Shown: positions 41,002 through 48,774 of the stretch, piece by piece
Layout: each line of letters starts with the position of its first letter
Position numbering within the stretch: the stretch's first letter is position 1
Assembly: GCA_942493135.1 (NCBI GenBank)
Contig: OW818684.1
Coordinates: forward strand, 7,502,001 to 7,566,000
DNA length: 64,000 bases
Source: Planctellipticum sp942493135
GTDB lineage: Bacteria > Planctomycetota > Planctomycetia > Planctomycetales > Planctomycetaceae
Reading direction: 5' to 3'
Position numbers and translations under genes: made by a program
Notes under the pieces: model-generated
Told to the model about the DNA's origin: nothing
What the model saw: the letters and a program-made list of their open reading frames with translations, nothing else
Database searches by the model: none

Positions 41002-42267
41002 ATGGCGGTCACGGCAGCTACTCCACGTCCCGCGCGTCCCGCGGGGGAGCAGGACTTCGTTCAGCTTCCGGTTTCGCGGCTACAGCCCGGCGCCGTCCTG
41101 ACGTCGCCGATTTTTGATGCGAGGCCGGGACGACGGCAGTTTCTGCTCGCGGCCGGTCAGCAGCTGACCGAAACGCAGCTCGAAACGCTGAAGTCGCGCG
41201 GCGTCGGACAGGTTCTCGTCAATAAGGCCGATCTGCGGAACATCTGCCCGGATTACGGCGCGACGCGCGAAGCTCTTGCGGCGGCAGAACCGGTCGAAGC
41301 GGTTCCGGCGGGCTGGAAGCGGACGCCGGACTCACTCTGGAACGAACTGCATCCAGTGAGCGGGCTGCCCGACCGGGTGACGGTCACTCGTTTTCAGGAG
41401 TCGTTCGCCGACTCGCTCAGCACCACGGATTGCACGCTGGAACGAATGGTGCAGGAGTCCACGGTGGAGCCGCAGGAGATCCTGCGCGTCTCGGTGCAAG
41501 GGCTGCATCGGCTGCTCGAAGATATCGACCTATATGTGACGCAGGGGATTCAGCCGGTTGACGATCACTATCCGACGCGTCAGAGCGTGCAGACAGCGAT
41601 GCTGGCCAGCGCGATGGGGACTGTGATGGGGCTGGCGCGGCCGGAACTGCTCGACTTGAGCCTGGGCTGTCTGCTGCACGACGCCGGCCTGCTGACGCTG
41701 CCGCGGGCGATCGCTCATCCGCGGGCGGAAATGACGTTGTCCGAGAAACTGGAATACATGAAACATCCGGTCTACGTGGCGAATATTCTCAACAGTCAGC
41801 CTCACGTCTCGCAGGGGGCCAAGATGGTCGCCGTGCAGATGCACGAGCGGCTGGACGGCAGCGGTTTTCCCAAACAGCAGCGGGCGGCGCTGATTCATCC
41901 GCTGGCGCGGATCGCCGGCGTGGCCGATACGTATTTGTCGATGGTGTCGCCCGGACCGGCGGATCCAGGCATTTCGCCGCACCGGGCGATCGAGCAGATT
42001 CTGCAGGACACCCGGAAGGGGCTGTTCGATCCCGGCGCCTCGCGGGCGCTGCTGCATGCGGTGTCGCTGTTTCCGCTCGGTTCGACGGTCCGCCTGCAGG
42101 ACGGCCGCGTCGGTCGGGTGATCCGCAGCAATCGCGAGAACTACACGCGTCCGGTGATCCAGGTGGTGACACGGACCGAGAGCGGGCAACAGTCGGAACT
42201 GATCGATCTGTCGCAGCGGCCGGAGGTGGAAATCGCGTCGGCAGGCCCTGCACTCAAGACGATGTAG
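41002..42267 (+). CDS. HD-GYP-like phosphohydrolase domain protein with a changed first metal ligand
   Basis: A 421-residue protein. The central domain follows the HD-GYP order: LLHDAGLLTLP (the HD pair), KHPVYVANIL, MHERLDGSGFP and RIAGVADTYLSM. HD-GYP enzymes hydrolyse cyclic di-GMP. The first conserved His of the family, normally in an H-S-x-x-V context, reads RQSVQTAMLAS here, so that ligand is Gln, and the region after the last motif also departs from the consensus. Catalysis may be altered or lost. An N-terminal segment of about 120 residues and a C-terminal beta-rich part (STVRLQDGRVGRVIRSN) flank the domain. Its end overlaps the convergent glycerate kinase gene by 14 nt. Confidence 0.78.
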   Translation: MAVTAATPRPARPAGEQDFVQLPVSRLQPGAVLTSPIFDARPGRRQFLLAAGQQLTETQLETLKSRGVGQVLVNKADLRNICPDYGATREALAAAEPVEAVPAGWKRTPDSLWNELHPVSGLPDRVTVTRFQESFADSLSTTDCTLERMVQESTVEPQEILRVSVQGLHRLLEDIDLYVTQGIQPVDDHYPTRQSVQTAMLASAMGTVMGLARPELLDLSLGCLLHDAGLLTLPRAIAHPRAEMTLSEKLEYMKHPVYVANILNSQPHVSQGAKMVAVQMHERLDGSGFPKQQRAALIHPLARIAGVADTYLSMVSPGPADPGISPHRAIEQILQDTRKGLFDPGASRALLHAVSLFPLGSTVRLQDGRVGRVIRSNRENYTRPVIQVVTRTESGQQSELIDLSQRPEVEIASAGPALKTM

Positions 42268-43633
42268 CAGGAGACGCCACGGGGTCGACGATCACTGCGA
42301 CGCGGAGATCCATCACGTTCGTGTGGGTGGGGCCCGTTTTAAGCAAGCCGTTGACGCGGGCGAAGAACTCGTAGGAATTGTTGATTTCCAGGAAGGCGCA
42401 GGCGTCGAGTCTCAGCGCCCGGATACGGGCGGCGACGTCTTCGTCGAGGAACGCGCCGGCGGCATCGGTCGGACCGTCTTCGCCGTCGGTTCCGCCTGAT
42501 AATAGTGCGAGACCGCGACAACCTGCGTCCGCCAGTCCCACCCAGGCGGCGAGGACGAACTCCTGATTCCGTCCGCCCGAACGGGGCAGGTCGGTGGCGG
42601 CAAGAGCCACGACCGGTTCGCCGCCGGACAGGCCGCAGATGCGCCGGCCCGTGCCGACGATCTCCTGCTGAATCCTGCGGACATCGGCCGCCAGTCTGCA
42701 GCCGGCGTCAGATGCCAAGCCCGCCTCATCCGTGGCGAGAATCCGCACTTCGTAGCCGAGGCCTGCGGCCGCCGTCGCTGCGGCATCGATGGCGGTGCGA
42801 TTGTTGCCAATGATCGTGTTTCGGACCGACTGCGAATCGATGGCGGGGGGCGGAGAAGCCTGCAGTTCGTCGAGCGCCTGCCAGACGGAGACCGGGACGT
42901 CCGTCAGGGACTGTGCATAACGCTGCAGGATCTCGCGGGCGGCGGCGGGACGGAGCGGGGCCGTGGACGTCGGGCCGGAGGCGATGATGTCGATCGGATC
43001 GCCGATGACATCGGAGATGATGAGCGTACGGACGGGTCCCCTCTCGGCGGCGCGCAGCAGTCCGCCTCCTTTGATCCGCGACAGGCACTGGCGAACGGTA
43101 TTCAGTTCATGGATGTCCGCGCCGCGCCGCGAGAGAAGCCTTGTGATGGCGAGTTTTGCGGGGAGGTCGATGCCCCGGGGTGCGGGAAGCAGTGCGCTTC
43201 CGCCGCCCGAGAGGAGCACCAGGCAGAGGTCATCCGGGCCGACTTCAGCGGCCAGCGCGAGGATCCGCTCCGCCCCCTCGACGCCTTCGGGCCGGGGTTC
43301 GTTGCAACCGGCGGGTCGGGCGGGATGCAGGTGAATCCGGTCGAGCATGCGGACGCAATCGGCGGGAACGTTGATCCAGCCGGTCAGTTTAGTCGCGACG
43401 ACATCCGGCCCGAGCGCCTGTTCGACGCCGGCCGCCATGCCGGCGCCGGCCTTGCCGCCGCCGACCACGACGATTCGACGAAGTCTTTCCAGGGGCCAGG
43501 TTTCGCCGCAGATGACCAGTTGATCGCCGCTGCGTTGAATTGCGTGCGTGACCAGCCGCTCGGAATCGACCGCGCGGACTCCTGCCCGCCAGATCTGCTC
43601 GGCGGCAGCTCGGAGAGATGGAGGGTGAGTCAC
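42254..43633 (-). CDS. Glycerate 2-kinase (DUF4147/MOFRL family)
   Basis: A 459-residue kinase forming 2-phosphoglycerate from D-glycerate. The N-terminal DUF4147 domain has VVVGGGKAGAGMAAGVEQ, LLSGGGSALL and LIISDVIGDPIDIIASGPT. The C-terminal MOFRL domain has ALLSGGTDGEDGPTDAAG. It probably serves glyoxylate/serine or sugar-acid degradation. I chose the GTG at 43633, preceded by GGAAAGA and matching the usual family N terminus; ATG codons at 43675 and 43699 have no convincing site. It ends inside the tail of the HD-GYP-like gene on the other strand. Confidence 0.9.
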   Translation of the reverse strand: MTHPPSLRAAAEQIWRAGVRAVDSERLVTHAIQRSGDQLVICGETWPLERLRRIVVVGGGKAGAGMAAGVEQALGPDVVATKLTGWINVPADCVRMLDRIHLHPARPAGCNEPRPEGVEGAERILALAAEVGPDDLCLVLLSGGGSALLPAPRGIDLPAKLAITRLLSRRGADIHELNTVRQCLSRIKGGGLLRAAERGPVRTLIISDVIGDPIDIIASGPTSTAPLRPAAAREILQRYAQSLTDVPVSVWQALDELQASPPPAIDSQSVRNTIIGNNRTAIDAAATAAAGLGYEVRILATDEAGLASDAGCRLAADVRRIQQEIVGTGRRICGLSGGEPVVALAATDLPRSGGRNQEFVLAAWVGLADAGCRGLALLSGGTDGEDGPTDAAGAFLDEDVAARIRALRLDACAFLEINNSYEFFARVNGLLKTGPTHTNVMDLRVAVIVDPVASPATSS

Positions 43634-43783
43634 GGAGTGGTCTTTCCGACGAGGTTCCTGGAACGGGAAAGGCATCGCGTTGGCGGGCCCGTGGTCCATG
43701 CGTGAGACGCCGGGGTCTCGAAGACTCGACACCGGCCACCCGGAGATTCTATCGGGACGTGGTCGGATTGCCTCCTTTCGGCC

Positions 43784-44332
43784 CTAGAAGCTGGGCGGCT
43801 CTTCCAGCGGCACGTTCAGGGCTTTGGCGATGTCGTCTGCAAGGGCTTCGTTGCTGCGGAGGTCGCGGTCCCGGAGCCAGCTTGGATCGTCTTGCAGGCC
43901 GGTGATGCGGATGATCTTCCAGGGGCCGGTCCCGGTCTGTTCGAGTGTGAGGACCGGTCGCAGGTGGTAGCTGTCCCGTTCGAGCGACGCCTTGACCGTG
44001 GCGTGCGGCCCGTCGACGACGGCGCTCTCGATCGTCAAACGCGTGCCGAGCTGAACTTTCCAGGGTTCGGCGCTGGAGCGGGCCTGGTCTGCGTTGAGCA
44101 GGTTGGCGGACAGATAGGTCCGGGCCGCGGAACGGTTGCCGTCGATGACGGCCTGCAGAAAGTCGCGGGCGACGCGCTCGGCGGTCTCGGTCGGACTCAT
44201 CATCCAGAAGAGCGCGCCGGCCAGGGCCGCGAGACCCAGCAGTGCGACGCTCACAATGGTCGAGAGTCTCGTTTCGGCCGGCGCAGCGGGTGTGTCCAGC
44301 ATCCGTTTTTCCCCGAGTGATCGGGCCGGCAT
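43784..44332 (-). CDS. Membrane-anchored protein with NTF2-like domain, unknown function
   Basis: A 182-residue protein with one membrane segment (about residues 26-45) and an extracytoplasmic domain beginning ETAERVARDFLQAVIDGNRSAARTYL. That resembles the NTF2-like/DUF4878 fold found in small envelope proteins. The predicted start at 44332 overlaps the upstream gene's stop by one base (TGATG); an ATG at 44302 with GGGGA upstream is an alternative. It forms a two-gene unit with the 74-aa protein, and no enzymatic motif is visible. Confidence 0.68.
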   Translation of the reverse strand: MPARSLGEKRMLDTPAAPAETRLSTIVSVALLGLAALAGALFWMMSPTETAERVARDFLQAVIDGNRSAARTYLSANLLNADQARSSAEPWKVQLGTRLTIESAVVDGPHATVKASLERDSYHLRPVLTLEQTGTGPWKIIRITGLQDDPSWLRDRDLRSNEALADDIAKALNVPLEEPPSF

Positions 44333-44556
44333 CAGGCGCCGGGACGATAGCGACGGTAGGCGGAAAGAACTTCAAAGAGGTCCGCCGAGACTGCGACTTC
44401 GTCGTCGGCAAAGTCTTCGAGCCAGGCTCGGTCGCCCCGGACGGCATCAAGGAGGGCGTTGGAGATCTCGCCCAATCGGACGCGAACGCTGAAGCGGGAA
44501 TCCTCTGCCGGAGCGGGAGAGTCTTCACCGGTAAACAGCCGGAGGCGATGACGCAT
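44332..44556 (-). CDS. Small conserved planctomycete protein (74 aa)
   Basis: A 74-residue acidic protein starting MRHRLRLFTGEDSP and containing VRVRLGEISNALLDAVRGDRAWLEDFADDEV. Proteins of this layout recur in planctomycetes without an assigned function. AAGGA lies 6 nt before the ATG at 44556, which decides this start over a longer frame. It is translationally coupled to the downstream membrane-anchored protein. Confidence 0.6.
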   Translation of the reverse strand: MRHRLRLFTGEDSPAPAEDSRFSVRVRLGEISNALLDAVRGDRAWLEDFADDEVAVSADLFEVLSAYRRYRPGA

Positions 44557-44769
44557 GGCGCATCCTTGCAACTGACGGCCCTGCGAGGGGACGTCTGAAC
44601 GTACGGTCTCGATGTCCCGGCGCTCCCGCCGGTACCGCGTGTCGTAAGTGAAATCGACCAAGGGGCTGGTAAGCTTGATGAAATGTAGCGGCGGGTGGAA
44701 ATTTCCTCACCCTGCGAAAATGGCCGCGGAGACGGAATGCCTGAACTGTCAAGGATTTGCGGCGTTCAT

Positions 44770-44788
44770 AGCGGCAGTCTCTGCCGCT
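44770..44788. repeat. Short perfect hairpin AGCGGCAG-TCT-CTGCCGCT
   Basis: 8-bp arms with a 3-nt loop, lying in the gene desert upstream of the 74-aa protein gene. Confidence 0.55.
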
Positions 44789-45000
44789 GGATCGGGCGTG
44801 GTCCGGCAGGGCTGGCCGAGGGCACGAAACAGGGTTCGTTGCGCTGAGCGACGTTCCACGTCGTGATTCGGGAATTCGGCTCGACAACGAGGCTCGGCGA
44901 ACACTCTGTGTCTGCTGTGTCGAGCCGCGCGGGAACGGGATTCCGCACGTCACCTGGCGACGACGGGCGGGTGGGCGTTCCACCAGCGGCTGCTGAGTCG

Positions 45001-45022
45001 GCGCAGACATTCCTGTCTGTGC
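45001..45022. repeat. CAGACA-TTCC-TGTCTG hairpin (copy 1)
   Basis: GCGCAGACA and TGTCTGTGC pair around TTCC, with one G-U pair. The same core occurs at 45962-45981, so the two copies bracket the transposase remnant. Confidence 0.6.
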
Positions 45023-45713
45023 TCTTCACTGCGTCCGATTTCGAGCTGCAACTCGACACCATCTCCGAGTTGAGTGCCGCAGGCCGAACTTCAAAGTGAT
45101 GGCGACGGAGCCGAGCAGTGAGGCACGCACATCGTCCGGCGACAGATGCATTGCGCTGGCTGCGGGCAGATGCGGATTGACGTGAAACGGGAGAATGGGG
45201 TGTGAGGAACCCACTTTTCATCGCGGCTCTGCCGAGAATCGATCCGTTGCCGTCGAGCCCGCCTGGCTGGAGTTCATTGGCAAGTTAAAACTCGGCATCG
45301 GCCCCAATCGTCCCGGTCGCTTCGTTTCTCGGTTGATAAATGAGAAGCCGAGTCGAATGTTGCGTAGCGTGGCATGTTGCCACTGCCGCCGTTTATACAC
45401 AACGTTCCGGTTCATCCGGCAAACCCGTGCCGAGGGTGGCGAAAGCGCGGACATGCGGCGGTCATTGGGGATTACGCCAAACAGCCTCAAACGACAGGAG
45501 TCCGCATCTCCGCCGATCCGCTGTATCGCAATTTCGGGATTTCCGGCGACCGCGCCTCGCGGTCCTCGCGGGAGCAGGACGCGATCTCCCTCGGACGGAT
45601 GCGCCGCCTCGAACGCCAGGTTCCGCTGGACCTCGTCGAGCCGAAGAAGATCTTTACGAAGTGCTTCGCCCGCGACGTCCTCGAATTGGCGCCGCTCATG
45701 AGGTTTAACGACG

Positions 45714-45926
45714 TTGCCCGGCATCCGGAAGCTCATGAAGTTCGCTGCAACGCTGCGCAGGCACCGGCAGGGAATCCTGACCTGGTATGACCACGCGATC
45801 GCCACGGGTCCGCTGGAAGAGACGAGCAACAAGATCAAGCTCCTGCAGCGGCAGGCGTTCGGCGACCGCGACACGGAGTTCTTCCGGCTCAGGCTGCCCG
45901 GACTGCACAGGAGTCGGCACGCATGA
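45714..45926 (+). pseudogene. C-terminal remnant of an ISL3-family transposase
   Basis: The translated fragment reads GIRKLMKFAATLRRHRQGIL, then TGPLEETSNKIKLLQRQAFG and DRDTEFFRLRLPGLH. This is the characteristic end of ISL3-type (IS204/IS1001/IS1096/IS1165) DDE transposases, whose usual form is TGPLEGTNNKIKxxxRQAYGFRD. About 70 of roughly 400 residues remain; in-frame stops lie immediately upstream and no N-terminal half was found. No clear terminal inverted repeats were seen. The element is dead and marks a past insertion. Confidence 0.85.
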
Positions 45927-45961
45927 GTCGGATGAGCCGTGAAATCTCTCGAAAAAGGCGG

Positions 45962-45981
45962 CCCAGACACTCCTGTCTGGG
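45962..45981. repeat. CAGACA-CTCC-TGTCTG hairpin (copy 2)
   Basis: CCCAGACA and TGTCTGGG form a perfect 8-bp stem around CTCC, 36 nt after the transposase remnant. It shares the CAGACA/TGTCTG core with 45001-45022. Confidence 0.6.
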
Positions 45982-46158
45982 TCTTTCGCAGAAGTTCTTC
46001 AACTCGCTGCAGGTCGGGTACGTCTCGCCAGCTGGCCCGCTCCCGCTGCCGGCGGCGTCACTTCGAGTTGAACCGCTCTACGCGGTCCCCCTTCCGCAGC
46101 AGCGTCCCGTCGACCGACGTCGGAATCCGACTCCGAAAATCCAGGTTCCCTCTTGGTG

Positions 46159-46176
46159 CATCAACACGTATTGATG
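46159..46176 (+). promoter_or_regulatory. Operator-like inverted repeat before the PPC/PSD1/DUF1501 operon
   Basis: CATCAA-CACGTA-TTGATG is a perfect 6-6-6 inverted repeat followed by TATTGTGTGG, about 110 nt upstream of the first gene. A related half-site arrangement occurs in the divergent region near 53980. A binding site for a dimeric regulator is inferred from symmetry only. Confidence 0.5.
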
Positions 46177-46287
46177 TATTGTGTGGTTCGTTTTTGAGAG
46201 GTGGGAGGACTCCGAATTCTCCTCCGCTCCCGTGAAGGACCTCCGTCCATGCCGACCGGGTGCACGTTATGGCAGGAAGTGGGATTG

Positions 46288-48774
46288 ATGCGCGGCGGTC
46301 GACGATTTCGCGAAGTGCTCTTGTCGCTCGCCGCAGGCGCGGCGATGCTCGCCGCGTGCCCTGCAGAAGCGGAGACGCCGCCGGTACTGACGACGGTCTT
46401 TCCCTGCAGCGGGCAGACCGGGCAGTCGACGGAAGTGGCCGTAACTGGTTCCCAGCTGCAGGGAGTGCAGACGCTGCACCTGGGGATTCCCGGAGGTCTC
46501 TGCGAGCGACTGGGACCGGACCGGTTTCGACTGACGATTCCGGCGGGCACGATGCCGGGGCACTACGACCTCTGGGCGGCGGGCGACAACGGTGTGAGTG
46601 CGCCGCGCACGTTCCTGGTCGGAAGTCTGTCGGAGCAGCTTGAAGTCGAGCCCAACGACACAACAGCCGCCGCGACTTCGATTCCGCTCAACGGCGCAAT
46701 TGGCGGGAAGATCGACAAAGCCGGCGATATTGACGTCTTCTGTTTCGACGGACGGGCCGGGCAGCGGGTCGTCATCGAGTGCCAGGCGGAACGGATCGAT
46801 TCGCGTCTCCGCGCCGTGCTGGAAGTCTTTGATTCCCGCGGACGTCGGTTGGCCGTCAATCGGGGCTACTTCGGCATCGACCCGCTGATCGACTTTCACG
46901 TATCGGCCGACGGATCATATCTGGTGAAGATTCAGGATCTGATTGCGGCGGGGAGCGCTGAACATTACTACCGCCTTGAAATCGACACCGGTCCGCGGGT
47001 GGCGTTCTCCCTGCCAAACGTGATTGAACGCGGCAGAGCGGCACAGGTAGCGCTGTTCGGTTGGAATCTGCCGGGAGCCGAACCGGCGGTCATGGGGGAT
47101 CTTTCCGCGCTGGACCGGATCGAGGTGGAGATCCCGGTGTCGCTTTCGCACGCAAGCTGGCCGCTGCCGGCGCGTCTGCAGCCGGCTCAAGGAGTGCTCG
47201 CGGGGGGGACATTTCCGTTCCACTTTCCCGGCAGCCAAGCGCCGGTGCTCATCGGCGTGACCGACGCGCCGGTTATCGCGGACCGTGGCGGAAATCATTC
47301 GCCCGAGTCCGCTCAGGACCTGTCTGTACCATGCGACGTGAGCGGGCAGCTCGCGTCTGGCGACGAATGCGACTGGTTTGCGCTTTCGGCACGGCGTGGC
47401 GAAGTGTACTACCTGGAGGCTTTGGGGCAGAGAATCTCAGCGCCAGTCGATCTGCAGCTCAGCGTGTGCGACGCGACGCCCGGCTCGGAGGGCTCCCGAC
47501 CGCGGAAGCTGGCTCAGTTCCACGATGAAGTCCGCGGCTCGGGCGGGCCGTTCCGGACCGCGCATCTCGACCCGTCGGGGCGGTGGGTCTGTCCGACCGA
47601 CGGTCGGTACCTGATAGCCGTCCGCAATCTGACAGGAGGCCTCGCATCGGATCCGCGGCGGACCTACCGATTAAGCGTGCGGCGCGAGGAACCCGAGTTT
47701 CAGCTCATCGCCGTTCCCCGAAGCAGCGGACCTGCCGGCCTGAACGTGCCGCGGGGCGGCCGCGAAGTCTTCGACCTGCTGGCGATGCGGCGACGAGGAT
47801 TTGACGGGACCATCTGCGTTGCTGCGCGGGATCTCCCGGAAGGGCTGGATTGCCCCGACATCTGTCTCGGGCCGGGAGTTGAACGAGCCGTCGGCGTGAT
47901 TTCGGCGGATCACGGTGCGATGGCGGTATTGGGTGAGCTGAAACTGGAAGGTACGGCCGACTTCGCGGGGGTGACAATCCGCCAGCCGGTGGTTGGCGGC
48001 ACGGTTGTGCGGTCCGGCACGCCGACCAGCTGGGGACGGATCGTGTCCAAGAATCCGCTGGCTGTTGTGAGCGAGGCGCCGGTGCGGATCCTTGCCAATG
48101 GTCACGAAAAGCTGGAGCACCAGCTCTACGGCAAGCTGCCGGTGAAGCACTCGCCGGGGGGAATCGTGGACGTGGCGGTCCAGGTGGAGCGGCGCGACGG
48201 CGGTCATCAGGCGCCGGTCAAACTGAGCGGCGTGGGGCTTCCCGATCTGATCGACAATCAGACCGCGGTGATTCCTGCCGGGGAGCGGGATGGGTACCTG
48301 AGTTTCTACCTGCCGCCTTCGCTGCCGGCCGGGCGATATTCGCTGGTGGTGCGGGCAGAGACGACCGTCCCAAATGCCGCCCAGAAGCCGGAGGCGGTCA
48401 CGGTTTTCAGCAATCCCGTCACGATCGACGTACAGTCCGCGGCCTTTATTGTGGATGTAGATCCGTTTGCAGTGACGCGAGCACGACGGGGCGAGGTGAT
48501 TCAGATTGCTTATTCGGCAACGCGGTTGAACGGCTTCATCGGGAAGATGCATACCGAACTGGCGGCGCCCGGCTGCATTACCGATGTTCCGGGACTGCTC
48601 GGACGGGGCGAAACCTTCGTGGGCCAGACGGACAAAGGATCGCTGCAAATCGAGATCAACGACGACGCCCCGCTGGGCCGTCAGGCGTTTCTACGGTTGC
48701 TCACGGTGGGTGTTCTCGAAGACGAGCCGATCGCTCAAGGCAGTCGTTTTCTCACGCTGGAGATTGTCGAGTGA
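46288..48774 (+). CDS. Secreted protein with pre-peptidase C-terminal (PPC) domains
   Basis: An 828-residue exported protein with a signal peptide (FREVLLSLAAGAAMLAACPAEAE). An IPT/Ig-like start (LTTVFPCSGQTGQSTEVAVTG) is followed by two PPC-like beta-sandwiches. The first is EVEPNDTTAAATSIPLNGAI... DIDVFCFDGRAGQRV (from about residue 120); the second is NHSPESAQDL... ECDWFALSARRGEVYYLE (about 345-385). Such proteins in planctomycetes are usually paired with PSD1 and DUF1501 genes, as here. AGGAAG precedes the ATG at 46288; an ATG at 46249 is possible. The stop overlaps the next gene by 4 nt. Adhesion or substrate presentation is a guess. Confidence 0.82.
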   Translation: MRGGRRFREVLLSLAAGAAMLAACPAEAETPPVLTTVFPCSGQTGQSTEVAVTGSQLQGVQTLHLGIPGGLCERLGPDRFRLTIPAGTMPGHYDLWAAGDNGVSAPRTFLVGSLSEQLEVEPNDTTAAATSIPLNGAIGGKIDKAGDIDVFCFDGRAGQRVVIECQAERIDSRLRAVLEVFDSRGRRLAVNRGYFGIDPLIDFHVSADGSYLVKIQDLIAAGSAEHYYRLEIDTGPRVAFSLPNVIERGRAAQVALFGWNLPGAEPAVMGDLSALDRIEVEIPVSLSHASWPLPARLQPAQGVLAGGTFPFHFPGSQAPVLIGVTDAPVIADRGGNHSPESAQDLSVPCDVSGQLASGDECDWFALSARRGEVYYLEALGQRISAPVDLQLSVCDATPGSEGSRPRKLAQFHDEVRGSGGPFRTAHLDPSGRWVCPTDGRYLIAVRNLTGGLASDPRRTYRLSVRREEPEFQLIAVPRSSGPAGLNVPRGGREVFDLLAMRRRGFDGTICVAARDLPEGLDCPDICLGPGVERAVGVISADHGAMAVLGELKLEGTADFAGVTIRQPVVGGTVVRSGTPTSWGRIVSKNPLAVVSEAPVRILANGHEKLEHQLYGKLPVKHSPGGIVDVAVQVERRDGGHQAPVKLSGVGLPDLIDNQTAVIPAGERDGYLSFYLPPSLPAGRYSLVVRAETTVPNAAQKPEAVTVFSNPVTIDVQSAAFIVDVDPFAVTRARRGEVIQIAYSATRLNGFIGKMHTELAAPGCITDVPGLLGRGETFVGQTDKGSLQIEINDDAPLGRQAFLRLLTVGVLEDEPIAQGSRFLTLEIVE

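Larger units (their letters stand above)
44557..46287. other. Gene desert with hairpins and an insertion-sequence remnant
   Basis: About 1.7 kb, the longest stretch without an intact gene in the window. It contains three short hairpins (44770-44788, 45001-45022, 45962-45981), the transposase remnant at 45714-45926 and an operator-like inverted repeat near its right end. Other open frames (for example around 45200-45700) have no domains and look like chance frames. The pattern fits a decayed insertion site. Confidence 0.6.

Noticed and set aside
45195..45790. Overlapping open frames in the gene desert as accessory genes
   Set aside because: No domains, no signal peptides and no convincing ribosome binding sites; the frames are compositional or belong to decayed insertion-sequence DNA.
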